64,000 nt of DNA. Source: Dipteris shenzhenensis (Eukaryota; Polypodiophyta; Polypodiopsida; Gleicheniales). Below the pieces are notes generated by a model. It was given only the letters and a program-made list of their open reading frames with translations. It did no database searches and had not been told where the DNA came from. The stretch is from the NCBI GenBank assembly GCA_047967505.1, contig CM106539.1; one strand, written 5' to 3'. A program made the translations under genes and the position numbers. Below, one piece after another: positions 54,985 through 64,000 of this stretch. Each line of letters opens with the position of its first letter. Position 1 is the first letter of the stretch.

Positions 54985-55325
54985 AAATGTCGGTATGGAA
55001 AAATGTACCTGGGTGTCAGTGAAAGCATCACTAAAAGCGTCAGTGCAAGAGTGGTGTCAGTCAGTATGGTAGTCAGTATATGTGTGGGTATAGGCGTCAT
55101 TATATACCTACTCTTGTACCCACACATATATCGACAACCATACCCATGGATAATTTGACGTCCACCTAGACACCTTCCATGCCCACCAACCAGTACCAAT
55201 GATACTGATGCCTATATCCACACATATACCCACGACCATACCCATGGATATTTTGATGTCCACACTGACACCTTCCCCACCCGCCAACCAGTACCGATGA
55301 TCTTCGTGCCTACACCCACGAAGCG
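54985..55325. repeat. Subterminal repeats near the right end of element 3
   Basis: GTCAGTATGGTAGTCAGTATATGTGTGGG-like motifs, with a tandem pair of about 115 bp (CCCATGGATAATTTGACGTCC ... CCAACCAGTACCAATGAT, then its copy at about 55245-55300). This block mirrors the left-end repeats in motif. Confidence 0.65.
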
Positions 55326-55344
55326 ATGAAAGACAATGTCAGAA

Positions 55345-55510
55345 AGAGGCATAATAACAAGACTCAATCTATCATTCTAAGCATCACCTCAGCACAGTCT
55401 CTCGCTTGACGACCTGTCATCGCCCAAAATTCAAGGTTGTCTTGGAGAGACCACCGCAGTGGTTCTTGGAGTTATAGCTCCGTTACCTATTTTTACATAT
55501 TATAGGAGGA
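55345..55510 (+). repeat. Dispersed repeat, same as 17190-17365
   Basis: Shares CAATCTATCATTCTAAGCAT, GCCCAAAATTCAAGGTTG and GTTATAGCTCCGTTACC with the end of the degenerate tandem array at 16700-17345. It marks the left border of the second copy of the amplified unit. Confidence 0.8.
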
Positions 55511-55589
55511 GGTCTATGACAACCAGTACACTGGCAAATAGAAGGAGATCTATGATAGCCACCGTGCTGGTACTTAGAGTTATATATTT

Positions 55590-55810
55590 GTGTACCAAGG
55601 AAAATGTATTTCCTTGTGCAACCAAGCAAAATGCAATTGATGAGATAAGGCCCAGGTATGGCCCTTGATTGGTCCCCTTTAGGGGCAAGGGACATGTTGA
55701 CATGCCATTTCTATCCACCAGTGGCAACCTCAATTTGTATAATGCATGTCGATATGGCCCTTGCCCCTAGAGGGACCCCTCAAGGGCCATATTATCAATT
55801 GCATTTTCTG
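55590..55810. mobile_element. Foldback element with GGCCCTTG hairpins, copy B
   Basis: ATGCAATTGATGAGATAAGG at the left and AGGGCCATATTATCAATTGC at the right are inverted ends. Inside are GGCCCTTG ... CAAGG(G/C) hairpins. AAGGAAAATGTATTTCCTT lies just to its left. Clearly related to copies A and C but more diverged in the left arm. Confidence 0.7.
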
Positions 55811-56454
55811 AAACTTTAATTGTAGTTTTATAGATGTATCTCCATGCAACCACAACTATGGGTCGTTGGAGCTATGTTAGCGCTCTTTTGGTCATAAAGC
55901 AAGGAAATTGTAGTCCTCTTTTACTGGTATTTTAGTCCTTGTTGCAGGAAATATAAATGAGGGAAAAAGTATTCCAAGCCACCATGGTGACTAGAGGCTC
56001 GGTGGTGCCATCCAGATAATCAACTACAATCGAGTGAAAATTAAGCAAAAGAGAGTCTCAAGAGAGTACAATGTACATCTACAACCAATAATAGGTTATA
56101 TAAAAATTAACAAATATTATTGAGCAAAATTTGAACATAGGATCTTACATTTATAAAAACTCAGCAATTGCTGAGAGCCTTAAAGGCCAAAAGATTACAT
56201 GTAGAGACCATAACCATTGAAATATTAAAATCTAACAACAATGCATACTGAGAGCCTCAAATTGAACAAAAAGAGATTACATAAATGTAATAAAAATACA
56301 GCAATTGCTAAGAGCCTTAAAGACCAAAATATTACATCTAGCCATTGCCTGAGTAGTTATGAGCCCAATCTGAGCAAGAGGAAATTTGTACAACTTAGTA
56401 TTTCCGCCAATCTAGCTCGTTGCATTAAAGTTTTTTAGGGAGCCCACAACTCGA

Positions 56455-56690
56455 GCCCAAGGAGGAGACAATGGAGAGGCCAAAGACCATGCACATTGCT
56501 AGGACTCAAATTACGGCCCCCCCAACAAGTCGAGAGTACTCTACTGTCAAAATATTGAGGCTATCATTGATGTCTTGGGGGAACCCATACAGCACAGCTA
56601 TAAAGAGGCAAGAGGTGAGCATGTCATCTAAGGTGGTGACATGCAGATATGTGGGAGGAATCAACTATGGGAACAAAGGGTGACCTCCTG
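56455..56690 (-). pseudogene. ORF1 family, copy B (fragment)
   Basis: The minus strand reads YLHVTTLDDM, LFIAVLYGFPQDIND, LNILTVEYSRLVGGAVI, then the same TGA as in the other copies, and continues MCMVFGLSIVSS. The N-terminal part is missing: at about 56690 the sequence switches to the 5' region of the coiled-coil/RING gene. Only this C-terminal part remains. Confidence 0.5.
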
Positions 56691-56694
56691 TATC

Positions 56695-57160
56695 AACCTA
56701 GTGAAGTTGTTGAGAGCATCCAAATTAGGCTTTTGAAGAGTGAATGAGGAGCTCCAAAATGTCACGATTTCAAGATCACGGGAGGAGAGGCTCTTACTGT
56801 GCTACAGAGGGGGAGGAAGGATTGTGTGAGGAGCTCCCGGACTGTGCAGGGGGGGAGGAAATATCATGTGAGGAGCTTTCAAATTGTGCAGACAAATTTT
56901 GAAGCACAGTGTGTCCAAGGGGAACCATTAGGAGAGGGGATAGAAGTTGCAAGAAGAGTGCAAGGGAGAAAGTGGTTGAGAGGGATAGAAGATGAAACAA
57001 TGAAGGAAATGGAATACTCGAGGCTAAAATTTGCAGTCTGAGTACAAGGGAGAAAGAAATTTTTGAGACAGATAGAGACAAAACAGTGAAGAGAATGGAA
57101 TAGCGGAGGCTTAAGTTTGTAACCGGACTACAAGGAACCATCAAGGTGAGAGCCACCACA
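56695..57160 (-). pseudogene. 5' fragment of the coiled-coil/RING gene (copied)
   Basis: On the minus strand this matches the leader and first codons of the gene at 25566-25950: leader units GCCTC(C/G)(G/A)(C/G)TATTCCATT, then TCTATCCCCTCTC, ATGG(T/A)(T/C)CC, SSSHNPSSPSVAQ, and on to CCTAATTTGGATGCTCTC. An extra segment (VLQNLSAQFESSSHDISSPP) is a partial internal duplication of the SSSHN motif. It stops where the gene's later exons would begin, so this is a truncated duplicate. Confidence 0.7.
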
Positions 57161-57632
57161 GTGGTTGTCTTGAATTTTGATTAATTCAAGGCGGCAGTAC
57201 TACCTTGCATGGTAATGAGTGATTAGAGGTGATTAGGATTCATGATTTATTTTTGTGGTGATTACTACCATCTTCCATTGATGGTGGCCACTGATGGTGG
57301 CATCTAAGATTACCAGCCACATTTGTGGTGGTGGTTAAGATTCCACTAGGTTGGCAGTTAATTACTTGCCACCACATTGGCCCATAATTACGCACTTGCC
57401 ATTACCACCACTGGGCCTGCATGCATGATTACTACAAGTGCAGTAAATTACCAGTCATCGGGCTTGCATGCTTAGTAAAGTACTAGAGTGCATGGTAATG
57501 AGTGATTAGAGGTGATTAGGCTTTATGATTTACTTTTGTGGTAATTACTACCCAATGGTGGAGGCTCTCATCAGCCACGTCTATCATGTCTAAGGTTCCA
57601 CCGAGCTGGCACTTAATTACCAGCCATCACTA
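57160..57632. repeat. Centre of the amplified unit, second copy (left part)
   Basis: CCACCACAGTGG, TAATTACTTGCCACCACATT and TACCAGTCATCGGGC motifs, as at 18790-19672. Interrupted at 57632 by a GAG-only LTR element and resumed at 59879. Confidence 0.7.
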
Positions 57633-57978
57633 TGTAGAATCCCGTAGGATAGAATAGATGCATCTTGTAAGAGGTGTGAGAGCACAATGAAAGAAAGATG
57701 GTAGTTCTCTATTATAGATTGTGAGAGAGATGACTCTCTCTTATGGAAAGGGGGAGAATGTAATACCTTCCCTACATAAGTGGCAATCAGCCCCTACATC
57801 AGTGGGAATCAATCCCTACATCAGTGGGATTGCCTTTGTCTTACATCATCACTTAGGTCACACACTAGACACATCATAGCACTTGATGTGCCTTTACAAC
57901 ACACACAAACACACATGTGACTCCCCTAGATGCACACATGCACCATAGAGCAAGCCCTTGATCATACTTATCCCAACA
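57633..57978 (-). repeat. LTR (left) of TR-GAG copy 2
   Basis: 346 bp. Longer than its partner mainly because of an extra ACACACAAACACACATGTG-like stretch near 57900. Confidence 0.92.
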
Positions 57979-58355
57979 TACCCCCCCTCAAGGGGTTGCC
58001 TCTTGCAGTGTCAAGGATACATCTAGTCTCATAGTTTCTCATGCCATCTCATGGTGGTCAAGGATAAATCTATGGCTAGGATCTCATGCTAGCAAGGGTT
58101 CCCAAGGGTGTGAGGTTCACAGAAATGGGATAGACATATCACATGGTCTACATCATATGGTGACCAGAGGTGATTTACAAAAGACATAACATATTCTTTT
58201 TGGAGTACTACTTCAGGCAGAGAACCTCAAAATTTGACCAAGTGATGATAAACAAAAAAGACAAAGTGCCTAAAAAGCATAGTCTTCATTTTCTTCATTT
58301 GCTGATGGAGTTCTTCCTTCAGCCAGATTTTCTTTGTTGTTGAAGTAGTCCTTCT

Positions 58356-58670
58356 TCATAAGAAATGTTGATTCTCTTTGTTGTTCTTCATGGAATAACA
58401 CATTCCCTTTTCCAATTGTAGGCAAAGGAACAAGATATATTTGAAGCACTTCCCTTCATCAATGTGGTGAAAGTATGAGCCACTTAATCCCAAACCTATG
58501 ATAGCAAGAGCCTTCTTATTTTTGATCAACCAATTAGCTTTTTCTTTTGTAGACTTCTTTCCATTCACAACATTCCATATCTTCTTTTTCATAAGCATAA
58601 ACTCAGCTTTTGTTTGCCAAGTATGGAAACTAGTCCCATTAAACTTATCAGAAAAGGTCTTAGCTTCCAT
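58356..58670 (-). pseudogene. GAG fragment of TR-GAG copy 2
   Basis: Starts at 58670 with MEAKTFSDKFNGTSFHTW, the conserved beginning of Copia-type GAG, followed by QTKAEFMLMKKKIWNVV and ALAIIGLGLSGSYFHHI. It then diverges and stops after about 104 residues. The rest of the capsid and the zinc knuckles are missing or beyond recognition. It would not form particles. Confidence 0.75.
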
Positions 58671-59550
58671 GGCAAGGTCTTACCCGAGGGTAGTGTCTAG
58701 TGCCTTACAAGTGAAAATATGAGCAATAAAAAATATTCCTTCAAAGCACAAGCATTTAGTGTAGCAAAGGCTTGCAATCAAATTCCATACTACAAAACAT
58801 AATGGAAATGATGCTTTCACTTGCATGCTTCATAGAGGTGGCTAAATGAAAGTATTCCAAGCAAATCCAGGTATAGCAACTTAAAGGAAAGCTATAGCCA
58901 TAGTTGTACTGATGCTATTCAACATTTTAAAACATCAGAAATGCTAAAGTAGCATCTAATGTAGCATCAAACTCACAACATTGTCAAAACTATCCAAAAC
59001 AGAGACCAGAACTTGGAGGGTGCAATTCTCACAGCTCATAGCTCTATTCAAAAGGATTTTTATGCAGCAAGAAGGGCCTTATACCAAAGAAGGGCTACCA
59101 GCAAGGAGGGGTGAAATGTTGCGCCAGGTCACCCTGTAGATACTTGAGAAGACCGACTAGTTTTTCATCTGTTGCGCCTCCATCTCTTAAGAAAATGAGC
59201 TTAGATTTCAACATCAACTTCCCTTCAGTGTCATGCAGCTCGGGCTCAGAGGAATTTGCAAAAGGATAGTCACAGAGGCAGCATTGTGTGAAAGTTCATC
59301 AGGGAGTGTGAGTGTTGGCATTGCACGTACAGTCAAAATTTCTCTGATTGCTTGCAGCTGGAAGTTTGCCCATACGTGAGGAGTTTACAACTCAAAGGGT
59401 TTGGGCAATGGTCGCTTGACTGCAGAGAACATATCTCTCAAAGATTTGGGGAAGAAGGAGGAAAATGGAGGAGATGAAGAAGTTTTATGCTAGAGATAGC
59501 ATCTAATGCTAGACTAGGCTAGATCTAGAACTTGGAGCTCTGATACCAAG

Positions 59551-59878
59551 TGTAGAATCTCGTAGGATAGAATAGATGCATCTTGGAAGAGGTGTGAGAG
59601 CACAATGAAAGAAAGATGGTAGTTCTCTATTATAGATTGTAAGAGAGATGACTCTCTCTTGTAGAAAGGGGGAGAAGGTAATACCTTCCCTACATAAGTG
59701 GCAATCAGCCCCTACATCAATGGGAATCAATCCCTACATCAGTGGGATTGCCTTTGTCTTACATCATCACTTAGGTCACACACTAGACACATCATAGCAC
59801 TTGATGTGCTACAACACACCCTCCCCTAGATGCACACATGCACCATAGAGTAAGCCCTTGATCATACTTATCCCAACA
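59551..59878 (-). repeat. LTR (right, 5') of TR-GAG copy 2
   Basis: 328 bp, TGTAGAATC ... CCCAACA. Few substitutions against the left LTR. Confidence 0.92.
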
Positions 59879-60092
59879 CACTATGGCCTATAATCACTCA
59901 TCTAGCAGGTACGCCCATCGGGAAGCTGCTTCATGATTACCACCCATGTTGTAATTAATTGCCATTTCCCATTTGGGGTGGCACCTAAGATTCCACTGCA
60001 ATGGCCTGTAATTAATATGGATGTAACACTGGGCCACTGAAGTCCAGGGCCTCCGACCACCACAACGGCTTGAAGTTTATAATATATAAGAT
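59879..60092. repeat. Centre of the amplified unit, second copy (right part)
   Basis: Continues the CACTATGG..., TAATTAATTGCC and CCACTGCAATGG motifs after the LTR element, and leads into ORF1 copy C. Confidence 0.65.
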
Positions 60093-60298
60093 TTGTGGCA
60101 TTTGGCATTTTGCTATGTTGGTCTCATCTGCCCCAGCTTTGCTACATTACTCCACTTGCTCTTCTACTTTGCTCCACACACCCTCCTCCAGGATTCTTCC
60201 ACCCCTACTCAACTTTGCTCCACGCTCCCTCCTCCAACTCTCATCACTCATCTTCTCCCTTGCTCATCCGCTCCACTACTCACCCACTCATCTTCACA

Positions 60299-60589
60299 AT
60301 GCCTATTATAACTACTACCACCTCTCGATGCAACGTGATCCCAATGTTATCTGCCTTCTCATATAAGGTGATTGTGTTGCACTCACCTGGACTAGAAATG
60401 TTGGATCTAATGGACACTCTTCGTTCCCATGGTTCATTCCCCCCACATCTACATGTCACCACCTTGGATGACATGGTCATAGTGGGCCTCTATATTGCTG
60501 TGTTGTATGGGTTCCCCCTAGACTTCAACGAAGGCCTTAAGATTTTCACATCAGAGTACTCTTGTCTTGTTGGGGAGGCCGTAATTTGA
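60299..60589 (+). CDS. ORF1 family, copy C (intact frame, unknown function)
   Basis: Best-preserved copy: 96 residues from MPIITTTTSRCNVIP to GEAVI, then TGA. Recognisable family blocks are SYKVIVLHSPGLEMLDLMDT, LRSH, HLHVTTLDDM, VLYGFPLDFNEGLKIF and EYSCLVGEAV. The frame is open further upstream to 60095, but that part is a leader-like Pro/Ser/Leu stretch rich in CTCC. After the TGA the same frame stays open with MVFGLSIVSSIGSLKNF, also in copies A and B. No known domain is seen. Mixed hydrophobic and acidic content with no signal peptide suggests a soluble protein. It stands head-to-head with the captured 5' fragment of the coiled-coil/RING gene. Confidence 0.5.
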   Translation: MPIITTTTSRCNVIPMLSAFSYKVIVLHSPGLEMLDLMDTLRSHGSFPPHLHVTTLDDMVIVGLYIAVLYGFPLDFNEGLKIFTSEYSCLVGEAVI

Positions 60590-60599
60590 GTCTTGGCAA

Positions 60600-61300
60600 T
60601 GTCCATGGTCTTCGGTCTCTCCATTGTCTCCTCCATTGGCTCCCTAAAAAATTTTAATGCAACATCTGGGCTGGTGACAAGACAGACTTGTATAAATTTT
60701 CTCTTACTCAACGAGGCTCATAACCACTCAGTAATGGGACTGGATGTAATTTGTTGGCCTTTAAGGCTCTCAGTGATCTTTTGGCTTGCTAGATGTAATC
60801 TTTTGGTCTCTAAGGCTCTTAGCAATTGCTGTGTTTTTACATTGATGTAATCTCTTCTGTTCAATTTGAGGCTCATAGTATGCACTATTCTTAACTTTTA
60901 TATTTGAGTGGTTATGGTCTCTAGATGTAATCTTTTGGCCTCTAAGGCTCTCAACAATTGCTGAGTAATTATAAATGTAAGATCTTCTGTTCAATTTTTT
61001 CTCAATATAAGTTGTTGTTAATTTTTATATAACTTGTTATTAGATGTAGATGTAATCTCTTTTGCTCAATTTTCACTCAATGAATTGTAGTTGATTATCC
61101 AAATGGCACCACCAGGCCTCCATTCACCATGATGGCTCAGAATACTTTTGCCCTCATTTAGGATTTACTGCAACAAGGACTAAAATACTAGTAAAGTAGG
61201 ACTACAATCTCCTTGGTTTAGGACCAAAATAGTGCTAAAATAGCTCCAACAATCCACCATTGTGGTTACATGGAGATACATCTAGAAAAATACAATTAAA
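60600..61300 (-). repeat. Right arm of an inverted repeat with 55810-56690
   Basis: Read on the minus strand this matches the left arm: AGCCTTAAAGGCC, AAAAGATTACAT, GAGAGCCTCAAATTGAAC, AATGTACATCTA and AAATTGAGCAAAAGAGA. The arms share the ORF1 3' region and the flanking AT-rich part. The same sequence is in + orientation at 17700-18250. Confidence 0.8.
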
Positions 61301-61306
61301 TTTTAG

Positions 61307-61612
61307 AAAATGCAATTGATGATATGGCCCTTGAGGGATTCCCTCTAGGGGCAAGGGCCATATCGACATGTATTATACAATATCTAGGATGCCACTGGAC
61401 AGATATGGCATGTCGATATGTCCCTTGCCCCTAAAGGGAATTTCTCAAGGGCCATATTGATGATATGGCCCTTGAGGGATCCCCTCTGGGGGCAAGGGCC
61501 ATATCAACATGTATTATACAATATCTAGGATGCCACTAGATAGATATGGCATGTTGATATGTCCCTTGCCCCTAAAGGGGACCCCTCAAGGGCCATATCA
61601 TCAATTGCATTC
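61307..61612. mobile_element. Foldback element with GGCCCTTG hairpins, copy C
   Basis: Two tandem units of about 130 bp, each with GATATGGCCCTTGAGGG ... CAAGGGCCATATC and GGCATGT(C/T)GATATG. The whole is bounded by inverted ends TGCAATTGATGATATGGCCC and its complement. It is followed by GGTTGCATGAGGAAATAC. Confidence 0.8.
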
Positions 61613-61679
61613 TCCTTGGTTGCATGAGGAAATACATTTTCCTTGGTACACAAATATATAACTTCAATTATTTACATTA

Positions 61680-62560
61680 ACCAACATTTCACCAGACATG
61701 GAAATAGCTTGACACCATATTATTTAATTTCAAAGTATACATGGCTAGCCACATAGAATTTGGGCACTGTATATACATTGTTCACCACGTTTGATATGAG
61801 CAAAGTATATCGAGTGCTCATTGTACAAAATTTTTAGGTAAATTGGATGTGGCCAAAAAAATAAAAGTGATGCCCATTCTACAAAAATTAGTTTTACATA
61901 GGATGTGGCAAAGTATTAGAAAGTAAGCCAAATAAGTAACATTTCGTAATCGCTCAAAGTAGAGTCATCTTAGGGTCCACAAAGTAGCAATCCTGCATAG
62001 CGAGTTCCCATAGGAAACCAAGAGTTTGATTGCCACATCTCCCTTCACTGAGTTGTCGCCAAGAGCTCCTACAGCATCTATGAGAAAGTTGGCAGTTTCT
62101 CTAAATAGCCAGCCAATAGCAAAAAAATATGACTCCAACAAGACTTCTTCTGACTATTGTCTTGTGGAAGATGAAACCCTTTTGAAATGGGTTCCTTGGC
62201 AAACCAAGATTGTCATTCATGAGATAAATCACTTGGGGGAGGAACTTTGTGTTTCACAATGTCAAACCTGAGATTGTCATTCACAAGATGGATCACTTGG
62301 AGGAGGAAATTTGGGAAGGCCTTCAATATTATAAAAACTGATAGTTTGTAAAGTATGTTGCTGAAGGCTCCCATCCTACTGTAGTTAATCACCAGTCATC
62401 ACTGTGGTGGCATATGATTGCATGCCGAGCTTGCATGTGATTATTTTTGGGGCAAAATCATTTTAGTGCATTTGATTACCAGACACTACGCTCGCTCGGA
62501 TTTTTATTGATTTAAGGTAGCTTATTAAGGTGGCTCTTGGATGGCACACTAGGGCCTCCA
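61680..62560. other. No gene seen; unit-centre motifs towards the end
   Basis: AT-rich; a weak 81-codon frame at 62026-62271 has no recognisable domain. From 62380 the centre motifs (CACTGTGGTGGC, GATTACCAGACAC) return, followed by TTTTGATTAATTTAAGGTG as at 57170-57190. Confidence 0.45.
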
Positions 62561-62962
62561 ATCATCATGATGGCTCAAATTTTGATTAATTTAAGGTGTA
62601 TTCAACCATGGCCCTAAACATGATTTGGTTGCTTTTCTCTTATCAGCCCTTGCTCTACTCTTTTGTTATGGTATCTCTGCCCTAAACCTTCCCTTGTCAT
62701 CCTCTTTTCCCTGTATCCTCTTCTTCCTACAAATCATGGCCTACTACCCAAGAGCCTTCCAATAGCTATTTTCTTGTCTAAGGTGTTGTCTAGATGAACA
62801 AAGGTAAGAACTTGATCCCATAAGAGGGACTACAAGGAGAACATGTTGCATACTTGGATATGAACATCATGGAGAGGGTGAATTTTCTACCTTTTTTCCT
62901 GATTTCATAAATCATGTCAACCGGCCATAAGCTAGCTTATTATATAAGTTCTTGTGTAGGAC

Positions 62963-63124
62963 ATGGCATGGGCTCAAAGGTGTATTGAGAGAGAAGGAAA
63001 AGATGAGAAAAGCGAGGAGTGCAAGGAGGAGTTATTGTGTGCCTATAAGGAGGATGAAAATTGTAAGAACCTAGTGGTGAGACTATGTGAGGAGTTTTAC
63101 AACACTGTAGGAGGCTGGCCATGA
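62963..63124 (+). CDS. Gene 3 family, copy 2 (open exon, unknown function)
   Basis: 53 residues from MAWAQRCIEREGKDEKSEEC through KEELLCAYKEDENCKN to CEEFYNTVGGWP, then TGA. It follows a splice acceptor (TTGTGTAG at about 62952-62959), so the ATG may be internal to an exon. A possible upstream exon ends ATGGAGAGG|GTGAAT near 62880. It aligns gaplessly with the broken copy at 31475-31690. Charged and Cys-containing; no domain known. It lies on the same side of the amplified unit as copy 1. Confidence 0.4.
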   Translation: MAWAQRCIEREGKDEKSEECKEELLCAYKEDENCKNLVVRLCEEFYNTVGGWP

Positions 63125-63520
63125 GATCTATTGTTAGCCTACTTTGGAGAGATTGCTAGAAAAGTTGGGAATTTAGAATTCCCTTGATATGTGGGTTGTC
63201 GACTCAAAGAGAGGCCAAATTTGTTGCTGCCATGTTTGCTTGACTTAGGCGGGATTAGCCTACAAGCAATGTCATATGGTGACCTTTGGACTTACATGGG
63301 TGGATCATTGATTCAAGGATTGATCTCTCTTGGTTGGCTCGGCATGCCAGTACAACTACTGTGCTTTCTCATATTCCTAGTTTTGTTAAAGGTCAATGGC
63401 AAAGGTACTGCCACTTGATAGGCTCAAGATTTGATCACTTAGATTATCCCAGGTGTGGACTATGCTTCGGCTCAATTTCTTGCTTGTGTTGTTGGGGGTC
63501 CAAATTCTAAGTCTTGAATT
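63125..63520 (+). other. Gene-like sequence after gene 3, unidentified
   Basis: Overlapping frames read YGDLWTYMGGSLIQGLI and SFVKGQWQRYCHLIGSRFD. The second could be exon sequence (KGQWQRYCHL, CGLCFGS), but nothing is recognised and no splice model is convincing. Confidence 0.3.
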
Positions 63521-63529
63521 TGTGCATGA

Positions 63530-63960
63530 TCTTTGGCCTACTGCAGCTCACAATAAAATAGAACCAATGCGGTGGTTGCACACAGAAATACATTTTCTTT
63601 GGTTTTAGGATTAACTGCAAGCAACACTGAAATAGTTCCAAGAATTAGCATGGTGGTTGCAAGGAAATACATTTTCCTTGGTTTAGAATTAACTACAAAC
63701 CCCGTGGTTGCACAAGGAAACACATTTTCCTTTGTTTAGAATTAAATGTCCTTCATTTAGGATTAGCTTTTAAATGAAGGAAGGTGTTTAACTTTGTGCA
63801 ACCACTGCACTAAAATAGAACCAGTGCAATTATTACGAGGAAATACATTTTTTTTGGTTTAGAATTAACTACAACCCTCACTAAAATAGAACCAATGTAG
63901 TGGTTGCACAAGGAAATACATTTTCCTTCATTTAGTATTAACTTTTAACCACTTGATTTA
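63530..63960 (+). repeat. Array of GGTTGCACAAGGAAATACATTTTCC motif
   Basis: At least five copies of a unit containing GTGGTTGCACAAGG, the near-palindrome AAGGAAATACATTTTCCTT, GGTTTAGAATTAACTAC and ACTAAAATAGAACCA. Single copies of the same core stand beside the foldback elements at about 17435, 55595 and 61625, so the array marks the end of another copy of the amplified unit. Confidence 0.75.
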
Positions 63961-64000
63961 AACTCGATGCAAAAAATATATGCATAGTTGTGGGACCCAA

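Larger units (their letters stand above)
45090..55330 (+). mobile_element. CACTA transposon, element 3
   Basis: The left terminus is CACTACAAGACATGAGCC at 45090, close to the right end of element 2 read inwards (TACTACAAGGCATAGGCC). Inside are GGTATATATCGACA-type subterminal repeats, a minus-strand second gene, large purine-rich arrays, and a plus-strand transposase that keeps Transposase_21, DUF4218 and DUF4216. The right end is not clean: subterminal repeats reach about 55325 and then dispersed repeat sequence begins, with no TAGTG seen, so the right terminus is decayed or cut. No target duplication can be confirmed. Confidence 0.78.
57633..59878 (-). mobile_element. GAG-only LTR retrotransposon (TR-GAG type), copy 2
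   Basis: LTRs at 57633-57978 (346 bp) and 59551-59878 (328 bp) begin TGTAGAATC and end TCCCAACA. They are flanked by the 5-bp duplication CACTA (57628-57632 and 59879-59883). The primer-binding complement GCTCTGATACCA is at 59538-59549 and a purine tract (minus strand GAGGGGGGGTA) abuts the left LTR, so the element is on the minus strand. Only a GAG fragment is coded. It is a different family from copy 1, though built the same way. Confidence 0.92.

Overview
The window is nuclear DNA of a land plant with a large, transposon-filled genome. The evidence is a plant-specific AGC VIII (PINOID/WAG-type) protein kinase gene with a plant-style intron, CACTA transposons with TNP2-like transposases, Copia and Gypsy LTR retrotransposons primed by initiator-Met tRNA, and GAG-only LTR elements. 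Nothing fixes the clade. The repeat families look unlike the common angiosperm ones, so a seedless plant or gymnosperm is possible, but that is inference. The kinase is the only convincing intact host gene. Layout, left to right: 1-3336, a partial CACTA element (element 1) with a minus-strand TNP2-like transposase, a divergent second gene with an acidic C-terminus, and GCGTCTA-type subterminal repeats. 3337-6284, the 5' half of a Copia element (minus), cut off inside integrase. 6285-12560, mostly non-coding, with small repeats, MITE-like palindromes and a tRNA-derived SINE-like head. 12573-14636, the kinase gene. 16118-19672, a MITE, degenerate tandem repeats, foldback repeats and one arm of an unclassified amplified repeat unit. 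19673-25562, CACTA element 2, delimited by TAT target duplications and a paralogous empty site. 25563-30771, a broken gene for a coiled-coil protein ending in a RING-H2-like finger. It is split at 26592-29211 by a GAG-only LTR element that is flanked by a 327-bp direct duplication of the gene. 31938-35815, a decayed Gypsy element lacking the integrase core. Its 3' flank is split by a near-complete minus-strand Copia at 35816-41347 (target duplication CATGC). 41348-45089, tandem repeats and a poorly understood minus-strand gene fragment. 45090 to about 55330, CACTA element 3, with the fullest transposase (plus), large purine-rich arrays and a divergent second gene. 55330-61680, an inverted-repeat version of the unclassified unit, with a second GAG-only LTR element at 57633-59878 (target duplication CACTA). 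61680-64000, another conserved small reading frame and an array of a near-palindromic motif. How the parts relate: the three CACTA elements share one plan, a TNP2-like transposase head-to-head with a second gene ending in an acidic tail, but each has its own subterminal repeat motif. The unclassified unit recurs at 16.7-31.7 kb and 55.3-63.9 kb. It combines foldback DNA, a centre rich in CCACCACGGTGG-like palindromes, a conserved small ORF (here ORF1) and, divergently, the coiled-coil/RING gene or a captured 5' fragment of it. This unit is the best candidate for something not yet described. Nearly all transposon genes here carry stops, frameshifts or deletions.
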